NCBI GenBank assembly: GCA_963798805.1
Contig: CAWCVC010000010.1
Coordinates: 1,178,001 to 1,242,000 of the forward strand
Reading direction: 5' to 3'
Origin: CAVZCK01 sp963798805
GTDB lineage: Bacteria > Pseudomonadota > Alphaproteobacteria > Rhizobiales > Rhodomicrobiaceae
DNA length: 64,000 nucleotides
Shown: in pieces, positions 1 through 8,524 of the stretch
How the letters are laid out: every line of letters begins with the position of its first letter
Position numbering within the stretch: position 1 is the first letter of the stretch
The notes under the pieces: generated by a model
What the model was told of the DNA's origin: nothing
What the model saw: the letters and a program-made list of their open reading frames with translations, nothing else
Databases searched by the model: none
Translations under genes and position numbers: made by a program

Positions 1-38
1 GGCGCCCCAGCCGGCGGCCTGAGCGCGCAGACCTCCTC

Positions 39-509
39 TTAAGCGCGCCAGCCCGAATACAGCGCTACTGCGTGCGGCGGCAGCCAGCTTCGCTTGATGC
101 GGCCGTCGGGCAAGGGCTCGTCCGTCACGCAGTCCTGATCCAGATGGATGGCCTCCGGCATAGCGGGCGTCCGGTAAGGCTGCGTGTAATGCACGTAGGA
201 CTTTCTCAGGATCGTCTTCGTCCACTGATGGCTGTGATAGAGCCGCGAGACATGCCAGGCGATGAAGATCGAAATCGCGGCCGCAAGAAGATATCCGGCA
301 TCCGATGCACTGAGGGGAAGCGCCATGTCGTTTTTGAGCGCGATGTCTTGTATTTCGTTTCCGGAAAAGCTTTGAGGTTTGACCTCGTTTAACACGGCAT
401 ACTGAGTGCCGGATCCATACATTGCGTCAATCTTGTTATTAATCGATGTAAGCATTAGGCAAATATAGCCCAACATTCCCGCAAACACCACAGCCGCGAG
501 CTTTTCCAC
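39..509 (-). CDS. Hypothetical two-pass membrane protein
   Basis: The 156-residue product is not recognised. It has a hydrophobic N-terminal segment (about residues 5-22) and a second one at about 70-88, with a mostly hydrophilic C-terminal half rich in Tyr, His and Pro. It starts with GTG at 509, preceded by a good purine-rich ribosome site (GGGGAGAAG) on the minus strand, which supports a real gene. It is divergent from efp, about 350 bases away. No function is inferred. Confidence 0.55.
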   Translation of the reverse strand: MEKLAAVVFAGMLGYICLMLTSINNKIDAMYGSGTQYAVLNEVKPQSFSGNEIQDIALKNDMALPLSASDAGYLLAAAISIFIAWHVSRLYHSHQWTKTILRKSYVHYTQPYRTPAMPEAIHLDQDCVTDEPLPDGRIKRSWLPPHAVALYSGWRA

Positions 510-860
510 GTGACTTCTCCCCGCTCTTGCTAGCTCAATTCAGCAAGCTTGAGAACTTCGACTTAAAGAATACCAGAGCTATGTGGCGTTCGCAATTTGT
601 TAATGAGCGATTTCGCACGTCTCACCCGAGAATTTGAAGCACGATTCGGCGCGGGTTCCGCTATTGTATTGTCGACTTATCCAGGCTCGGCGCGCGGCGG
701 ACTTCACCCGCTCGGCGCCCATCTGCCCGCGTCCCCTCCGGCGCTCGCGCCAAAGCGTCAAAAGACCGGCAGACAGGCCCGCTCTCCGATCCGACGCCCT
801 CTTGACATCGGGCCGGAAGCGCCCCAATGGAAGCAGGCAATTCGGTAAGATCGGACCCAT
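510..860. other. Intergenic region upstream of efp
   Basis: About 350 bases separate two divergent genes and must hold both promoters. Overlapping ORFs here on both strands show no recognisable protein. I see no clear -35/-10 pair or RNA structure. Confidence 0.4.
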
Positions 861-1424
861 ATGAAGATCAGCGGCAACGAAATCCGGCCCGGCAACGTGA
901 TCGAGCACCAGGGCTCGCTATGGGTGGCTGTGAAAGCCCAGGCGGTGAAGCCTGGCAAGGGGCCCGCCTATGCCCAGGTCGAGCTGAAGAACCTCTTGAA
1001 CGGCACCAAGCTCAATGAGCGCTTCCGCGCCTCGGAATCCGTCGAGCGCGTGCGGCTGGAGCAGAAGGACTACCAGTTCCTCTACACCCAGGGCGACATG
1101 CTGGTCTTCATGGACACGCAGACCTATGAGCAGCTCGAAATCCCTCAGGAATTCGTCGGCGAGCGCGCGGCGTTCCTGCAGGACGGCATGAAGGTGACGG
1201 TCGAGAGCCACGAGGCAACCCCCATCGGGGTGTCGCTGCCGGATCAGGTGACGCTCAAGGTCGTCGAGGCCGAGCCGGTCGTCAAAGGCCAGACGGCGTC
1301 CGCCTCCTATAAGCCCGCGATGCTGGAAAACGGCGTGCGCGTGATGGTACCGCCCTTCGTCACGGCAGGCGAGAAGATCATCGTCGACACGAACGAGCTG
1401 ACTTACGTCCGCCGCGCCGACTGA
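861..1424 (+). CDS. efp: Elongation factor P
   Basis: Translation factor that binds between the ribosomal P and E sites and relieves stalling at polyproline stretches. The 187-residue product has the usual length and the three-domain EF-P layout: N-terminal KOW-like domain (about 1-65), the central OB domain and a C-terminal OB domain. The conserved loop PGKGPAY carries Lys33, the position modified by EpmA (beta-lysylation) in bacteria that have that enzyme. No epmA or epmB is in this window. The ATG at 861 gives the family-typical MKISGNEIRPG start. The next gene follows after about 150 bases on the same strand. Confidence 0.97.
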   Translation: MKISGNEIRPGNVIEHQGSLWVAVKAQAVKPGKGPAYAQVELKNLLNGTKLNERFRASESVERVRLEQKDYQFLYTQGDMLVFMDTQTYEQLEIPQEFVGERAAFLQDGMKVTVESHEATPIGVSLPDQVTLKVVEAEPVVKGQTASASYKPAMLENGVRVMVPPFVTAGEKIIVDTNELTYVRRAD

Positions 1425-1573
1425 GCGGACCGGACTCGCAGCCGCGAGCGACGCAATACCACCTGGACTTTCGTGGGCCGAGCAGGCAGTTTTCTGCCGC
1501 TGATGACGATCGCGGGGCGGCGGGCCTGCCCCCCTCGCATGAGCCAAAGCCCGCCAGCTCAAGGACCGAAGCA

Positions 1574-2353
1574 ATGGCAGCCTCCGCGCTGATGACCATA
1601 ATGTTTGCCGCCGCGCGAAAGGCCGGCCGGAGCCTCGCGCGCGACTTCGGCGAAGTCGAGCACCTTCAGGTCTCTCTCAAGGGGCCGAGCAATTTCGTCA
1701 CCGCAGCCGATCTGCGCGCCGAGCAGATCCTTTATGACGAGCTCTCCAAGGCCCGGCACGGCTACGGCTTCCTCATGGAGGAGCGCGGCCTCGTCGAGGG
1801 CCCCGACAAGTCTCATACCTGGATCGTCGATCCGCTCGACGGCACCACGAACTTCCTGCACGGCATCCCGCATTTCGCCATCTCGATCGGATTGCAGCGC
1901 GAAGGCGAGGTCGTCGCCGGGCTGATCTACAATCCGGCCAATGGCGATGTGTTCACCGCCGAGCGTGGCAAGGGCGCGTTCCTGAACGACCGGCGCATCC
2001 GCGTCGCCGCGCGTTCGCGGCTGGAGGATTGCGTCGTGGCGACCGGCATCCCGCATCGCGGCCGGCCGGGACACGAGGAATTTCTGCGCCAGCTCACCGC
2101 TGTCATGCCCGCCGTGTCCGGCGTCCGGCGCAGCGGCTCGGCCGCACTCGATATCGCCTGGGTCGCCGCCGGCCGTTTCGACGCCCATTGGGAGGAGAAC
2201 CTCAAGCCCTGGGACATGGCGGCCGGCGTGGTCATCATCCGCGAGGCGGGCGGCTTCGCCACCGATCTCTCCGGCGGCAAGACCATGTTCGAGACTGGCA
2301 GTATTCTTGCAGGAAATGAGAATGTGCACCGTGCTTTGCTGAAATTACTTTGA
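1574..2353 (+). CDS. suhB: Inositol monophosphatase family protein
   Basis: Mg-dependent, Li-sensitive phosphatase superfamily member of 259 residues. The metal-binding signature WIVDPLDGTTNFLHG lies at residues 83-97, an upstream acidic pair (EE, about 69-70) fits the first metal-binding Glu, and the C-terminal motif LKPWDMAAG is present, so all metal ligands expected of the family are there. Bacterial members act on inositol-1-phosphate or related sugar phosphates, and SuhB also joins rRNA antitermination complexes; which role applies here cannot be told from sequence. The start at 1574 gives a full-length N-terminus. It follows efp on the same strand. Confidence 0.93.
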   Translation: MAASALMTIMFAAARKAGRSLARDFGEVEHLQVSLKGPSNFVTAADLRAEQILYDELSKARHGYGFLMEERGLVEGPDKSHTWIVDPLDGTTNFLHGIPHFAISIGLQREGEVVAGLIYNPANGDVFTAERGKGAFLNDRRIRVAARSRLEDCVVATGIPHRGRPGHEEFLRQLTAVMPAVSGVRRSGSAALDIAWVAAGRFDAHWEENLKPWDMAAGVVIIREAGGFATDLSGGKTMFETGSILAGNENVHRALLKLL

Positions 2354-2577
2354 TTTCAGCACGGACCGGCGTCTTGAGGAGCGCCCCATCGATGACAAGC
2401 TGCGCCTCGAGCCGGCGCCGTTAACGATGCCGCAATTTCACCGCCATCGAAGCAGCGGTTAACCAATGTCCGCGTTGGACCGGCCGCACAACTCGGTGAT
2501 ATAGCCCTGAGAGACGAAGTTGCAGTTTTTTGCTGTGGATAAATGGGCTATGAGTTGGAGCCAAGGGGGGCGGTGGC

Positions 2578-3654
2578 ATGGCTTTTCCGCTGCAAAGGCG
2601 TTCGATGAGTATGACAACGACACACTATTATAAGACGCTCTCTAAGCCACAGGTCTTCGTGTGGCGCATGTTTTTGTTCGTTGCGCTGGCATCTTTTGTT
2701 GCAATCATCATCTACGCTCCGATCGCCATAGCTTTCAGAAACAATCCCGCACTGAACGGGGTCATTCTCGGCACGCTCGGCATCGGCATCATCTACACCT
2801 TTCAGCAGGTGCTGCGGCTCTATCCCGAGATCCGCTGGGTCAACAATTTCCGCATCGCCGATCCGGGCCTTGCCGTCGAGCGATCGCCGGTGATGCTGGC
2901 GCCAATGGCGACGCTGCTCATGCGCCGCCAGGGTCAGGCCGCCCTGTCCGCGACCGCGATGCGCTCCATTCTCGACTCGATCGGCGCAAGGCTCGACAAG
3001 TCGCGCGAGACGACGCGCTATATGATCGGCCTCCTGGTCTTCCTCGGCCTACTCGGCACCTTCTGGGGCCTCATGCAGACCGTGCAGTCGGTCGGCGGCA
3101 CGATCAATTCGCTCGGCGCCGGCAATGGCGAGGGCGGCGCTTTGTTCGAGGAGCTGAAGAACGGTCTTGCCGCGCCGCTGAAGGGCATGGGCGTCGCTTT
3201 CTCCTCATCGCTGTTCGGTCTTGCCGGATCGCTGATCGTCGGCTTCCTCGATCTGCAGGCTTCGCAGGCCCAGAACCGCTTCTATAACGAGCTGGAAGAA
3301 TGGCTCTCCGGCATTACCGAGCTGACGCCTGAGGGCGGCGGCGCGGTCGCCGGCCAGCCGGCGCAGCTCCGGTTTGCCATTCTCGATATGCAGCGCACCA
3401 TGACCGACCTTGCCGAGAAGCTCGAGCAAGGCATGGTCCGAAACAATACCGGCGAGGCGATGCTCGAATTATCGCGCGGCATCGACCGGCTGGTGAAACA
3501 GATGCGCGCCGAGCAGAAGGTCGTCCGGGAATGGGTCGACGAGCAGGCGCATCAGCAGAATGCGCTCGCCAACATGCTGCGCGAGCAGAACAAGCTCGCC
3601 ACCATTCTGCGCGACGTCGCGGTACGCCCGCCAAGAGGCAGTGGCGAGCGCTGA
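2578..3654 (+). CDS. MotA/TolQ/ExbB-type proton channel family protein
   Basis: Inner-membrane protein of 358 residues. Two N-terminal hydrophobic segments (about 30-53 and 60-78) are followed by a cytoplasmic stretch, then two long membrane helices at about 145-170 and 200-226, and a charged, probably coiled C-terminus. This is the topology of MotA/ExbB stator proteins, which form a pentamer around a MotB/ExbD-like partner and conduct protons. The next gene, 44 bases downstream, is that partner. There are no flagellar or Ton/Tol genes nearby, so the driven machine is unknown. The ATG at 2578 follows a G-rich ribosome site; ATG at 2608 or 2614 is an alternative. Confidence 0.82.
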   Translation: MAFPLQRRSMSMTTTHYYKTLSKPQVFVWRMFLFVALASFVAIIIYAPIAIAFRNNPALNGVILGTLGIGIIYTFQQVLRLYPEIRWVNNFRIADPGLAVERSPVMLAPMATLLMRRQGQAALSATAMRSILDSIGARLDKSRETTRYMIGLLVFLGLLGTFWGLMQTVQSVGGTINSLGAGNGEGGALFEELKNGLAAPLKGMGVAFSSSLFGLAGSLIVGFLDLQASQAQNRFYNELEEWLSGITELTPEGGGAVAGQPAQLRFAILDMQRTMTDLAEKLEQGMVRNNTGEAMLELSRGIDRLVKQMRAEQKVVREWVDEQAHQQNALANMLREQNKLATILRDVAVRPPRGSGER

Positions 3655-3698
3655 GCGGCCGCGAATTGATCATCATCCCAAGCGCGGGGGTCTGACAT

Positions 3699-4727
3699 AT
3701 GGCTTATGCCGCAAGAGGACGGCGCGGCGCCACGCACAATTACTGGCCCGGCTTCGTCGACGTCCTGTCGACCCTGCTGCTGGTCGTCACCTTCTTGATG
3801 TCGCTGTTCATGGTGGCGCAATATTTCGTCAGCCAGCAATCGAGCGGCAAGGATGCGGCGCTCGCCCGGCTGAACAAGCAGATCGCATCGCTGACCGAAC
3901 TGCTCGCGCTGGAACGCTCCAGAAAGAAGTCTGCCGAGGATCAGCTTGCCTCGATGCAGGCCACGCTCGCGGCCGCCAAGGGCGAGCAGACGCGGCTACA
4001 GGGCCTGCTCGGCGCCGAGGGCGAAAAGGGCAAGTCGGCGACGGGCCGGATTTCGGCGCTCAACAGCCAGCTCGACGAGCAGAAGAAGATTTCCTCCGAG
4101 GCGCTCGCGCAGGTCGAGCTTCTGAACCAGCAGATCGCGGCGCTTCGCCGCCAGATCGCGGCGCTCGAAGACGCGCTTGAGGCTTCGGAGAAGCGCGACC
4201 GCGAGTCCCAGACCCGCATTGCCGATCTCGGACAGCGCCTCAACGTCGCCCTGGCACGGCGGGTGCAGGAGCTGTCGCGCTACCGGTCGGATTTCTTCGG
4301 TGAATTGCGCAAGGTGCTGGGAGACCGGCCGGATATCCAGATCGTCGGCGACCGCTTCGTCTTCCAGGCCGACATCTTTTTCGACAGCGGCTCGGCCGAC
4401 ATCAATCCGGACGGCAAACTGCAGCTCGACAAGCTGGCCGCGGCGCTGTTGCAGCTCCAAGGTCAGATCCCTCCGGAGATCAACTGGGTGCTGCGCATCG
4501 ACGGCCACACCGACATCCGCCCGATTGCGACGCCGACCTTCGCCTCGAACTGGGAGCTGTCCTCCGCCCGCGCGATTTCGGTGGTCAAATATCTGATCAG
4601 CAAGGGCGTACCGCCCAAACGGCTGGTGGCCGCCGGCTTCGGCGAATATACGCCGCTGGTCGAGGGCACGACGGAGGCGGATCTGCGCCGCAACCGCCGT
4701 ATCGAGCTGAAGCTGACGGAGAAATAG
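3699..4727 (+). CDS. OmpA/MotB-like peptidoglycan-binding membrane protein
   Basis: Product of 342 residues. A single N-terminal membrane helix (about 17-41) contains Asp21 in the setting PGFVDVLSTLLLVVTF, the position expected for the proton-carrying Asp of MotB/ExbD. A long alanine/glutamine-rich coiled coil (about 50-180) follows, then a C-terminal OmpA-like domain (about 215-342) with IDGHTDIRPI and RNRRIELKL, the peptidoglycan-binding core. It forms a two-gene unit with the MotA/ExbB-like gene upstream. I infer a cell-wall-anchored, proton-driven complex; the output is unknown. It is not labelled motB because no flagellar genes accompany it. Confidence 0.85.
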   Translation: MAYAARGRRGATHNYWPGFVDVLSTLLLVVTFLMSLFMVAQYFVSQQSSGKDAALARLNKQIASLTELLALERSRKKSAEDQLASMQATLAAAKGEQTRLQGLLGAEGEKGKSATGRISALNSQLDEQKKISSEALAQVELLNQQIAALRRQIAALEDALEASEKRDRESQTRIADLGQRLNVALARRVQELSRYRSDFFGELRKVLGDRPDIQIVGDRFVFQADIFFDSGSADINPDGKLQLDKLAAALLQLQGQIPPEINWVLRIDGHTDIRPIATPTFASNWELSSARAISVVKYLISKGVPPKRLVAAGFGEYTPLVEGTTEADLRRNRRIELKLTEK

Positions 4728-4790
4728 GCGCCGGGCCGGTGTTAGTGGTCCGCTGGAGGTCCGGCAAGAAGACAGCCACCGAATTACGAC

Positions 4791-4912
4791 GTCGTCCCGG
4801 ACCCCGGCTCGGAGGCCGGGGCAGGCGAGCGCAGCGAGATCCGGGATACATTGGCCTGTCAGCGATCACCTGCGCCAAATGCGGCCCCGGCCCTGAAGGC
4901 CGGGGCGACGCA
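4791..4912. repeat. REP-like palindromic repeat with two hairpins
   Basis: In the convergent gap between the OmpA-like gene and the next minus-strand gene. It contains CCCCGGC/GCCGGGG (about 4802-4822) and GCCCCGGCC/GGCCGGGGC (4884-4892 and 4898-4906), plus the phrase gtcgtcccggac...gagatccggga that I recognise as typical of dispersed repeats in Rhizobiales. It may also serve as a two-way terminator for the flanking genes. Confidence 0.55.
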
Positions 4913-4994
4913 GAAAGCGTCTGACTTTCCTGGCAGAATTGCTGGCGCTGTCGCAACGCTGCAAACGCGGACGATGGATTCGATCGTGAGCGGT

Positions 4995-5651
4995 CTAATG
5001 CCGCGTGGCTGAAGAGCCGGTAATGCGTCCGACGGCGCTGTCCGCGACGAGGCCCGCAGCGGCCATGGCGGGCGGCAGGGACGGGCGTTGCGCCTGAATG
5101 CGGGCTCCATCGGCGAGAATGCGCGCCGGAACCGGCTTGGCGATCGCCCAGATGGCATTGAAGGCGAACTGCGCCAGCCTGACCGATCCCGGAGCCTCGT
5201 CCTCCCACAGGTCGAGCCCGTTGCGGTTTTCCTCCGAGCGCCGCAGCATGTCGCCGGTCCAGCAGGAGGACCGGCCGAGAACCAGCTGCTCATGGGCGTG
5301 GAGCAGCGCCGGCGTCCGGATGACGCGGACGCGGTTTGCGGGCCGGCCATCACGCGGCGCGATCAGGTTGAGCGCCAGGGCCAGCTCGGTCAGCAGCTCC
5401 AGCGGCGCAATGCGGGCGAAAATAAAATAGGTCGAGACCTCCTGCCGCTCCAGTCCCTCGGCCTGGAGAGCGAGCGCACGCGCCACCGCCGCCGAAGGAG
5501 ACCGCGCGATCAGCGTCAGCGAGCGGTCCTCGACCGTGCCACCTCTCGTCTCCAGACGATGCAGATAGGCGGAGATCAGGCCAGAGAACCTGTCTATGGA
5601 TTGCTGGCGCTCGCCCGATGGCTTTTTCTGGAAGGCTGAGAGAAACCCCAT
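4995..5651 (-). CDS. Hypothetical protein
   Basis: No family recognised. With the ATG at 5651 the product is 218 residues beginning MGFLSAFQKKPSG; an AGGAACGA ribosome site lies just upstream, so I prefer this over the longer reading to 5792. The protein is soluble-looking, rich in Ala, Leu and Arg, with no membrane helix or signal peptide. Its 3' end faces the MotA/OmpA-like pair across a REP-like repeat, and the next gene upstream on the same strand encodes a large membrane protein. Function unknown. Confidence 0.6.
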   Translation of the reverse strand: MGFLSAFQKKPSGERQQSIDRFSGLISAYLHRLETRGGTVEDRSLTLIARSPSAAVARALALQAEGLERQEVSTYFIFARIAPLELLTELALALNLIAPRDGRPANRVRVIRTPALLHAHEQLVLGRSSCWTGDMLRRSEENRNGLDLWEDEAPGSVRLAQFAFNAIWAIAKPVPARILADGARIQAQRPSLPPAMAAAGLVADSAVGRITGSSATRH

Positions 5652-5994
5652 AATTCGTCGTTCCTGTTTGGCCGGATGACGGTGCAACCGATCTTGTTGC
5701 GCGATCCGCTCAAATAACGCCAACTCGGTTAAGGAACGATTGATGAGGGGAAAGAAGCCGCGCAAATGGCGCGCGGGGCCGGCAAACGGCATTGCTCAGG
5801 CCCGGACGCGGACCGTCATCGCCGTTGACCTCGCCTGTTCAAATAGACCTTTGCAAGAGGTGCGGGCTCGCCGTTTCGCCGTCCCGGCGGCAACCCGAAG
5901 CCGATCCGGCCATGCGAGGCCAGGCGACATATGACTCCGGCCCCGAGCCGGGGTCGAGCTGACGAGATTGCCGACCGGGTATTAACCCGCCACA

Positions 5995-7998
5995 CTAGCT
6001 CTCGGTCGGTTTCGGCGTGTCTCCGCCTTTGCCGGCCTTGCCGCCCTCGGCCTCCGTCTTCTGCGGACTGCCATTGAAGCGCGGCGGGCTGTACTCGTCG
6101 GTATCGTGGTCCTCGTCCGCCACTTCCTCGTCGGCGCCCTGCTCCTGCTCCCGATTGTCCTCGATAGCGGGTCTGGTGCTGACCTCCTCCGACATGAAGC
6201 GGCTCACCTCGCGCTCGACGGCCTTGGCCTCGCCCATATAGGGCTCGTCCTGGACGGGGATCTGCACACGCGGCCTCTCCCAGACACCTTCCTTGCCCCT
6301 GCGGCGGGCCTCCCTCTCGCTCTGGGCGGCGCTGCTGCCGACCGACTGGATCAGGATCTGCGCCCAGGCCCTGCGACGGAAGCGGTAGACGCGGAACGCG
6401 TCGGCCTGTGCATAGACGCTGCCCTGCTGGTCGAGCTTCTGCTTGATCAGCGGCGTGTCGAGCCCTTCATCCTTGGCGTCGACCAGATCGACGAAGCCGC
6501 TGCCCTCCAGCGTCGCGAAGACGCCGGTAATATAACGTGACTCCTCGAGCGGCTTTTCGGACGTCGCCTGAAAGATGGCTTGCGCCGCGCTCGGGCCGGT
6601 GCGCCTTTCAAGCCATTTCTTATAGTCTTCCTCGCGGAAATCGAGCGGCACCGCAGCGTAATACATGCCCTTATGGTCGAAGACCACGTCCTGGATCGGC
6701 GCAATCACGTCCGCGGCTGTCGGCCTTCTTGCCGGGTCGAACTGATCCTGGAACACCTTGTAGAAGGTCTCCAGATAGTCGTTCATGCCGCCGCGGCGGG
6801 CGGCCTCCATGCTTCGCGACAGCTCGAAGAACGGCCCGAAGGGCCGGTTCACAGAGACCAGCAGGATGCAGAGATCGACGAAAATCGCGATGGTCAGCGG
6901 GATATAGTCTCTGTCGGTCAGGCCATTGGCTGCTGCGGCAACCGGAGGCGCCGGCGAGGCCACGCCGATGGCGGCAAAGCCGTTCTGGATGTCGGCCGAG
7001 ATGCTGCTTGCTGCGTGGATGCCACTGTTGGTGAGGCGCCGGAAGGCCTCGATGACGGCCTCCGATCCTTCATAGGCGCGCAGAAGCGGGGGGTTCAGCT
7101 CGGGCAGCTCGTTAATGGCGCGGACGACGCCGTTGAGGGCCGTCTTGAGCTGCGGGTCGGGGCAGATGAAGGTGCCGCCGCGGTCATCGGGAAAGGTCGT
7201 CTGATCGGCACGCTTTGCGAATTCGTCGCGCAATTGCAGAAGCTGCGGATCGGAGCGCAAGGCGTTGAAGCGCGTGGCGACCAGGCCGAGACGGCGGTTC
7301 AGCTCGCCGATGAAGACGTTGCGCGAGCCGGTCGCCGGATCGATGGTCGACGGGTCTTTGAGCAAAATCTTCTGCAGATCGTCATTCACCGCCTTGATGT
7401 CGGTTTTGACCTCGCCGACGCGCTGCTGAATATATTGATCAGCGAAGCGGAAGCGCTCGGCATCGGATTCGCGGAGCCGGCGGCGCGGGCCGTTTCCGGG
7501 CGGGCTACCAGGGCAGGTGCGGCCCACACTGATCTCGGTCTCTGCCTTCTGCGCCGAAATCTGCGCCAGCGTCGCGAAGGTTGACTGCATCTGCTCGAGC
7601 CGCGTCGTGCCGAGTTGCAAGGTCTGCTGCACGTCGCGCAGCGAGGCCTCGGCGGTCGAAGTCGTCACGCTGCCGGCCTCAAGATATTTCCAGTAGAAGC
7701 CGAAGGCGAAGCCGACCGAGATCAAAAACAGGATGAAATAGCCGATAATATAAAGCGGCCACAGCCACCATCTGAGCTGGCCGGAAAACAGCAAATCCAG
7801 CACATAGAGGATCATCAGCTGCAGCATGAAAACCGCAAACGCCACGGCGATGCGCGGCACCCAGCCGATCTGGCCCGTGGACGCGGCGATCAGCTCCATA
7901 ATGCCGGTGTAGGTCGAAATCCAGGCGAGCAGGCTCAATCCGGCAAGAAGCAAGACCCACATCCAGGAAAAACCCGGCCTCTTTTGTGCAATCGCCAT
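5995..7998 (-). CDS. Large uncharacterised membrane protein
   Basis: The 667-residue product has about three hydrophobic segments in the first 115 residues (about 13-32, 45-72, 78-104), a long soluble region with coiled-coil potential (about 120-340), another membrane segment near 375-395 and a polar, acidic C-terminal tail rich in Glu, Asp, Lys and Pro. I do not recognise a named domain. It starts at an ATG with the sequence MAIAQKRPGF. It is on the strand opposite the MotA/OmpA-like pair and separated from it by one small gene. An envelope or division-related role is only a guess. Confidence 0.65.
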   Translation of the reverse strand: MAIAQKRPGFSWMWVLLLAGLSLLAWISTYTGIMELIAASTGQIGWVPRIAVAFAVFMLQLMILYVLDLLFSGQLRWWLWPLYIIGYFILFLISVGFAFGFYWKYLEAGSVTTSTAEASLRDVQQTLQLGTTRLEQMQSTFATLAQISAQKAETEISVGRTCPGSPPGNGPRRRLRESDAERFRFADQYIQQRVGEVKTDIKAVNDDLQKILLKDPSTIDPATGSRNVFIGELNRRLGLVATRFNALRSDPQLLQLRDEFAKRADQTTFPDDRGGTFICPDPQLKTALNGVVRAINELPELNPPLLRAYEGSEAVIEAFRRLTNSGIHAASSISADIQNGFAAIGVASPAPPVAAAANGLTDRDYIPLTIAIFVDLCILLVSVNRPFGPFFELSRSMEAARRGGMNDYLETFYKVFQDQFDPARRPTAADVIAPIQDVVFDHKGMYYAAVPLDFREEDYKKWLERRTGPSAAQAIFQATSEKPLEESRYITGVFATLEGSGFVDLVDAKDEGLDTPLIKQKLDQQGSVYAQADAFRVYRFRRRAWAQILIQSVGSSAAQSEREARRRGKEGVWERPRVQIPVQDEPYMGEAKAVEREVSRFMSEEVSTRPAIEDNREQEQGADEEVADEDHDTDEYSPPRFNGSPQKTEAEGGKAGKGGDTPKPTES

Positions 7999-8449
7999 CG
8001 GCGAACTCCTAAGCTCATCGCGCCGGGTCCGTTGCCCTCAAACGAAAAGGCCCGGAACGCAACAAGACGGGACGGCACTAGGTATTTTAACACCCCCGTC
8101 TACCGCCCGTTCCCTGGGCCGTTCCCCCGAAGCGGCCACATTATGGCCACCAACCTGAACGGTGTCTTTATTGTTTTTTAAGTATCAGATTAAGGCGGTA
8201 GGCGGGAAAGTCGAAATCTCAATTGCGCCGCTTCAGACAGCAAATAGCCAATTGAGATGTTGCTTTTTTGGCTTACCGGCCCAAGTTCATCTTCAACTTT
8301 AAGATGATCCCGGCGCCGGACTGCTCGCGAATGGGCGCATTCGTCGCTCCGCCGTCACTCGCCGACGGCGCAAAATGGCATTTTCCGCGGTTCGAAAACG
8401 ATCCGGCGGCTTTACGAGGGCTTGATGGGCCGAATCCCCTTCACCAGCT
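7999..8449. other. Intergenic region, no gene seen
   Basis: This 450-base stretch lies upstream of the 667-residue membrane protein and before the first hairpin repeat. Short ORFs on both strands show no family features. It should contain the promoter of the membrane protein gene, which I cannot place. Confidence 0.4.
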
Positions 8450-8524
8450 CTAGTGTCCCGTCTCCGAATTGCCGACCAATTTGCCGCAAGCACTTTCGGC
8501 AATTCGGAGACAAAGGGACACTAG
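8450..8524. repeat. Hairpin repeat unit A (CTAG-bounded, MITE-like)
   Basis: Outer arms CTAGTGTCCC (8450-8459) and GGGACACTAG (8515-8524) are perfect inverted repeats. Inner arms TCTCCGAATTGCC (8461-8473) and GGCAATTCGGAGA (8498-8510) are also perfect. The whole unit folds into one long hairpin of about 75 bases. Its right CTAG forms the left target duplication of the insertion sequence. Confidence 0.8.

Noticed and set aside
597..908. Short ORFs on both strands before efp
   Set aside because: They overlap the efp start or each other and have no family features or ribosome sites.
2578..4727. ZorA/ZorB of a Zorya anti-phage system
   Set aside because: The MotA-like and OmpA-like pair fits the motor part, but no ZorC, ZorD or ZorE-type effector gene is adjacent, and the flanking genes are housekeeping or unknown.
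5990..5998. Fifth hairpin repeat unit (CCACACTAG)
   Set aside because: The 9-base end matches unit B but no partner arm lies within 100 bases, and it overlaps the stop codon of the membrane-protein gene.
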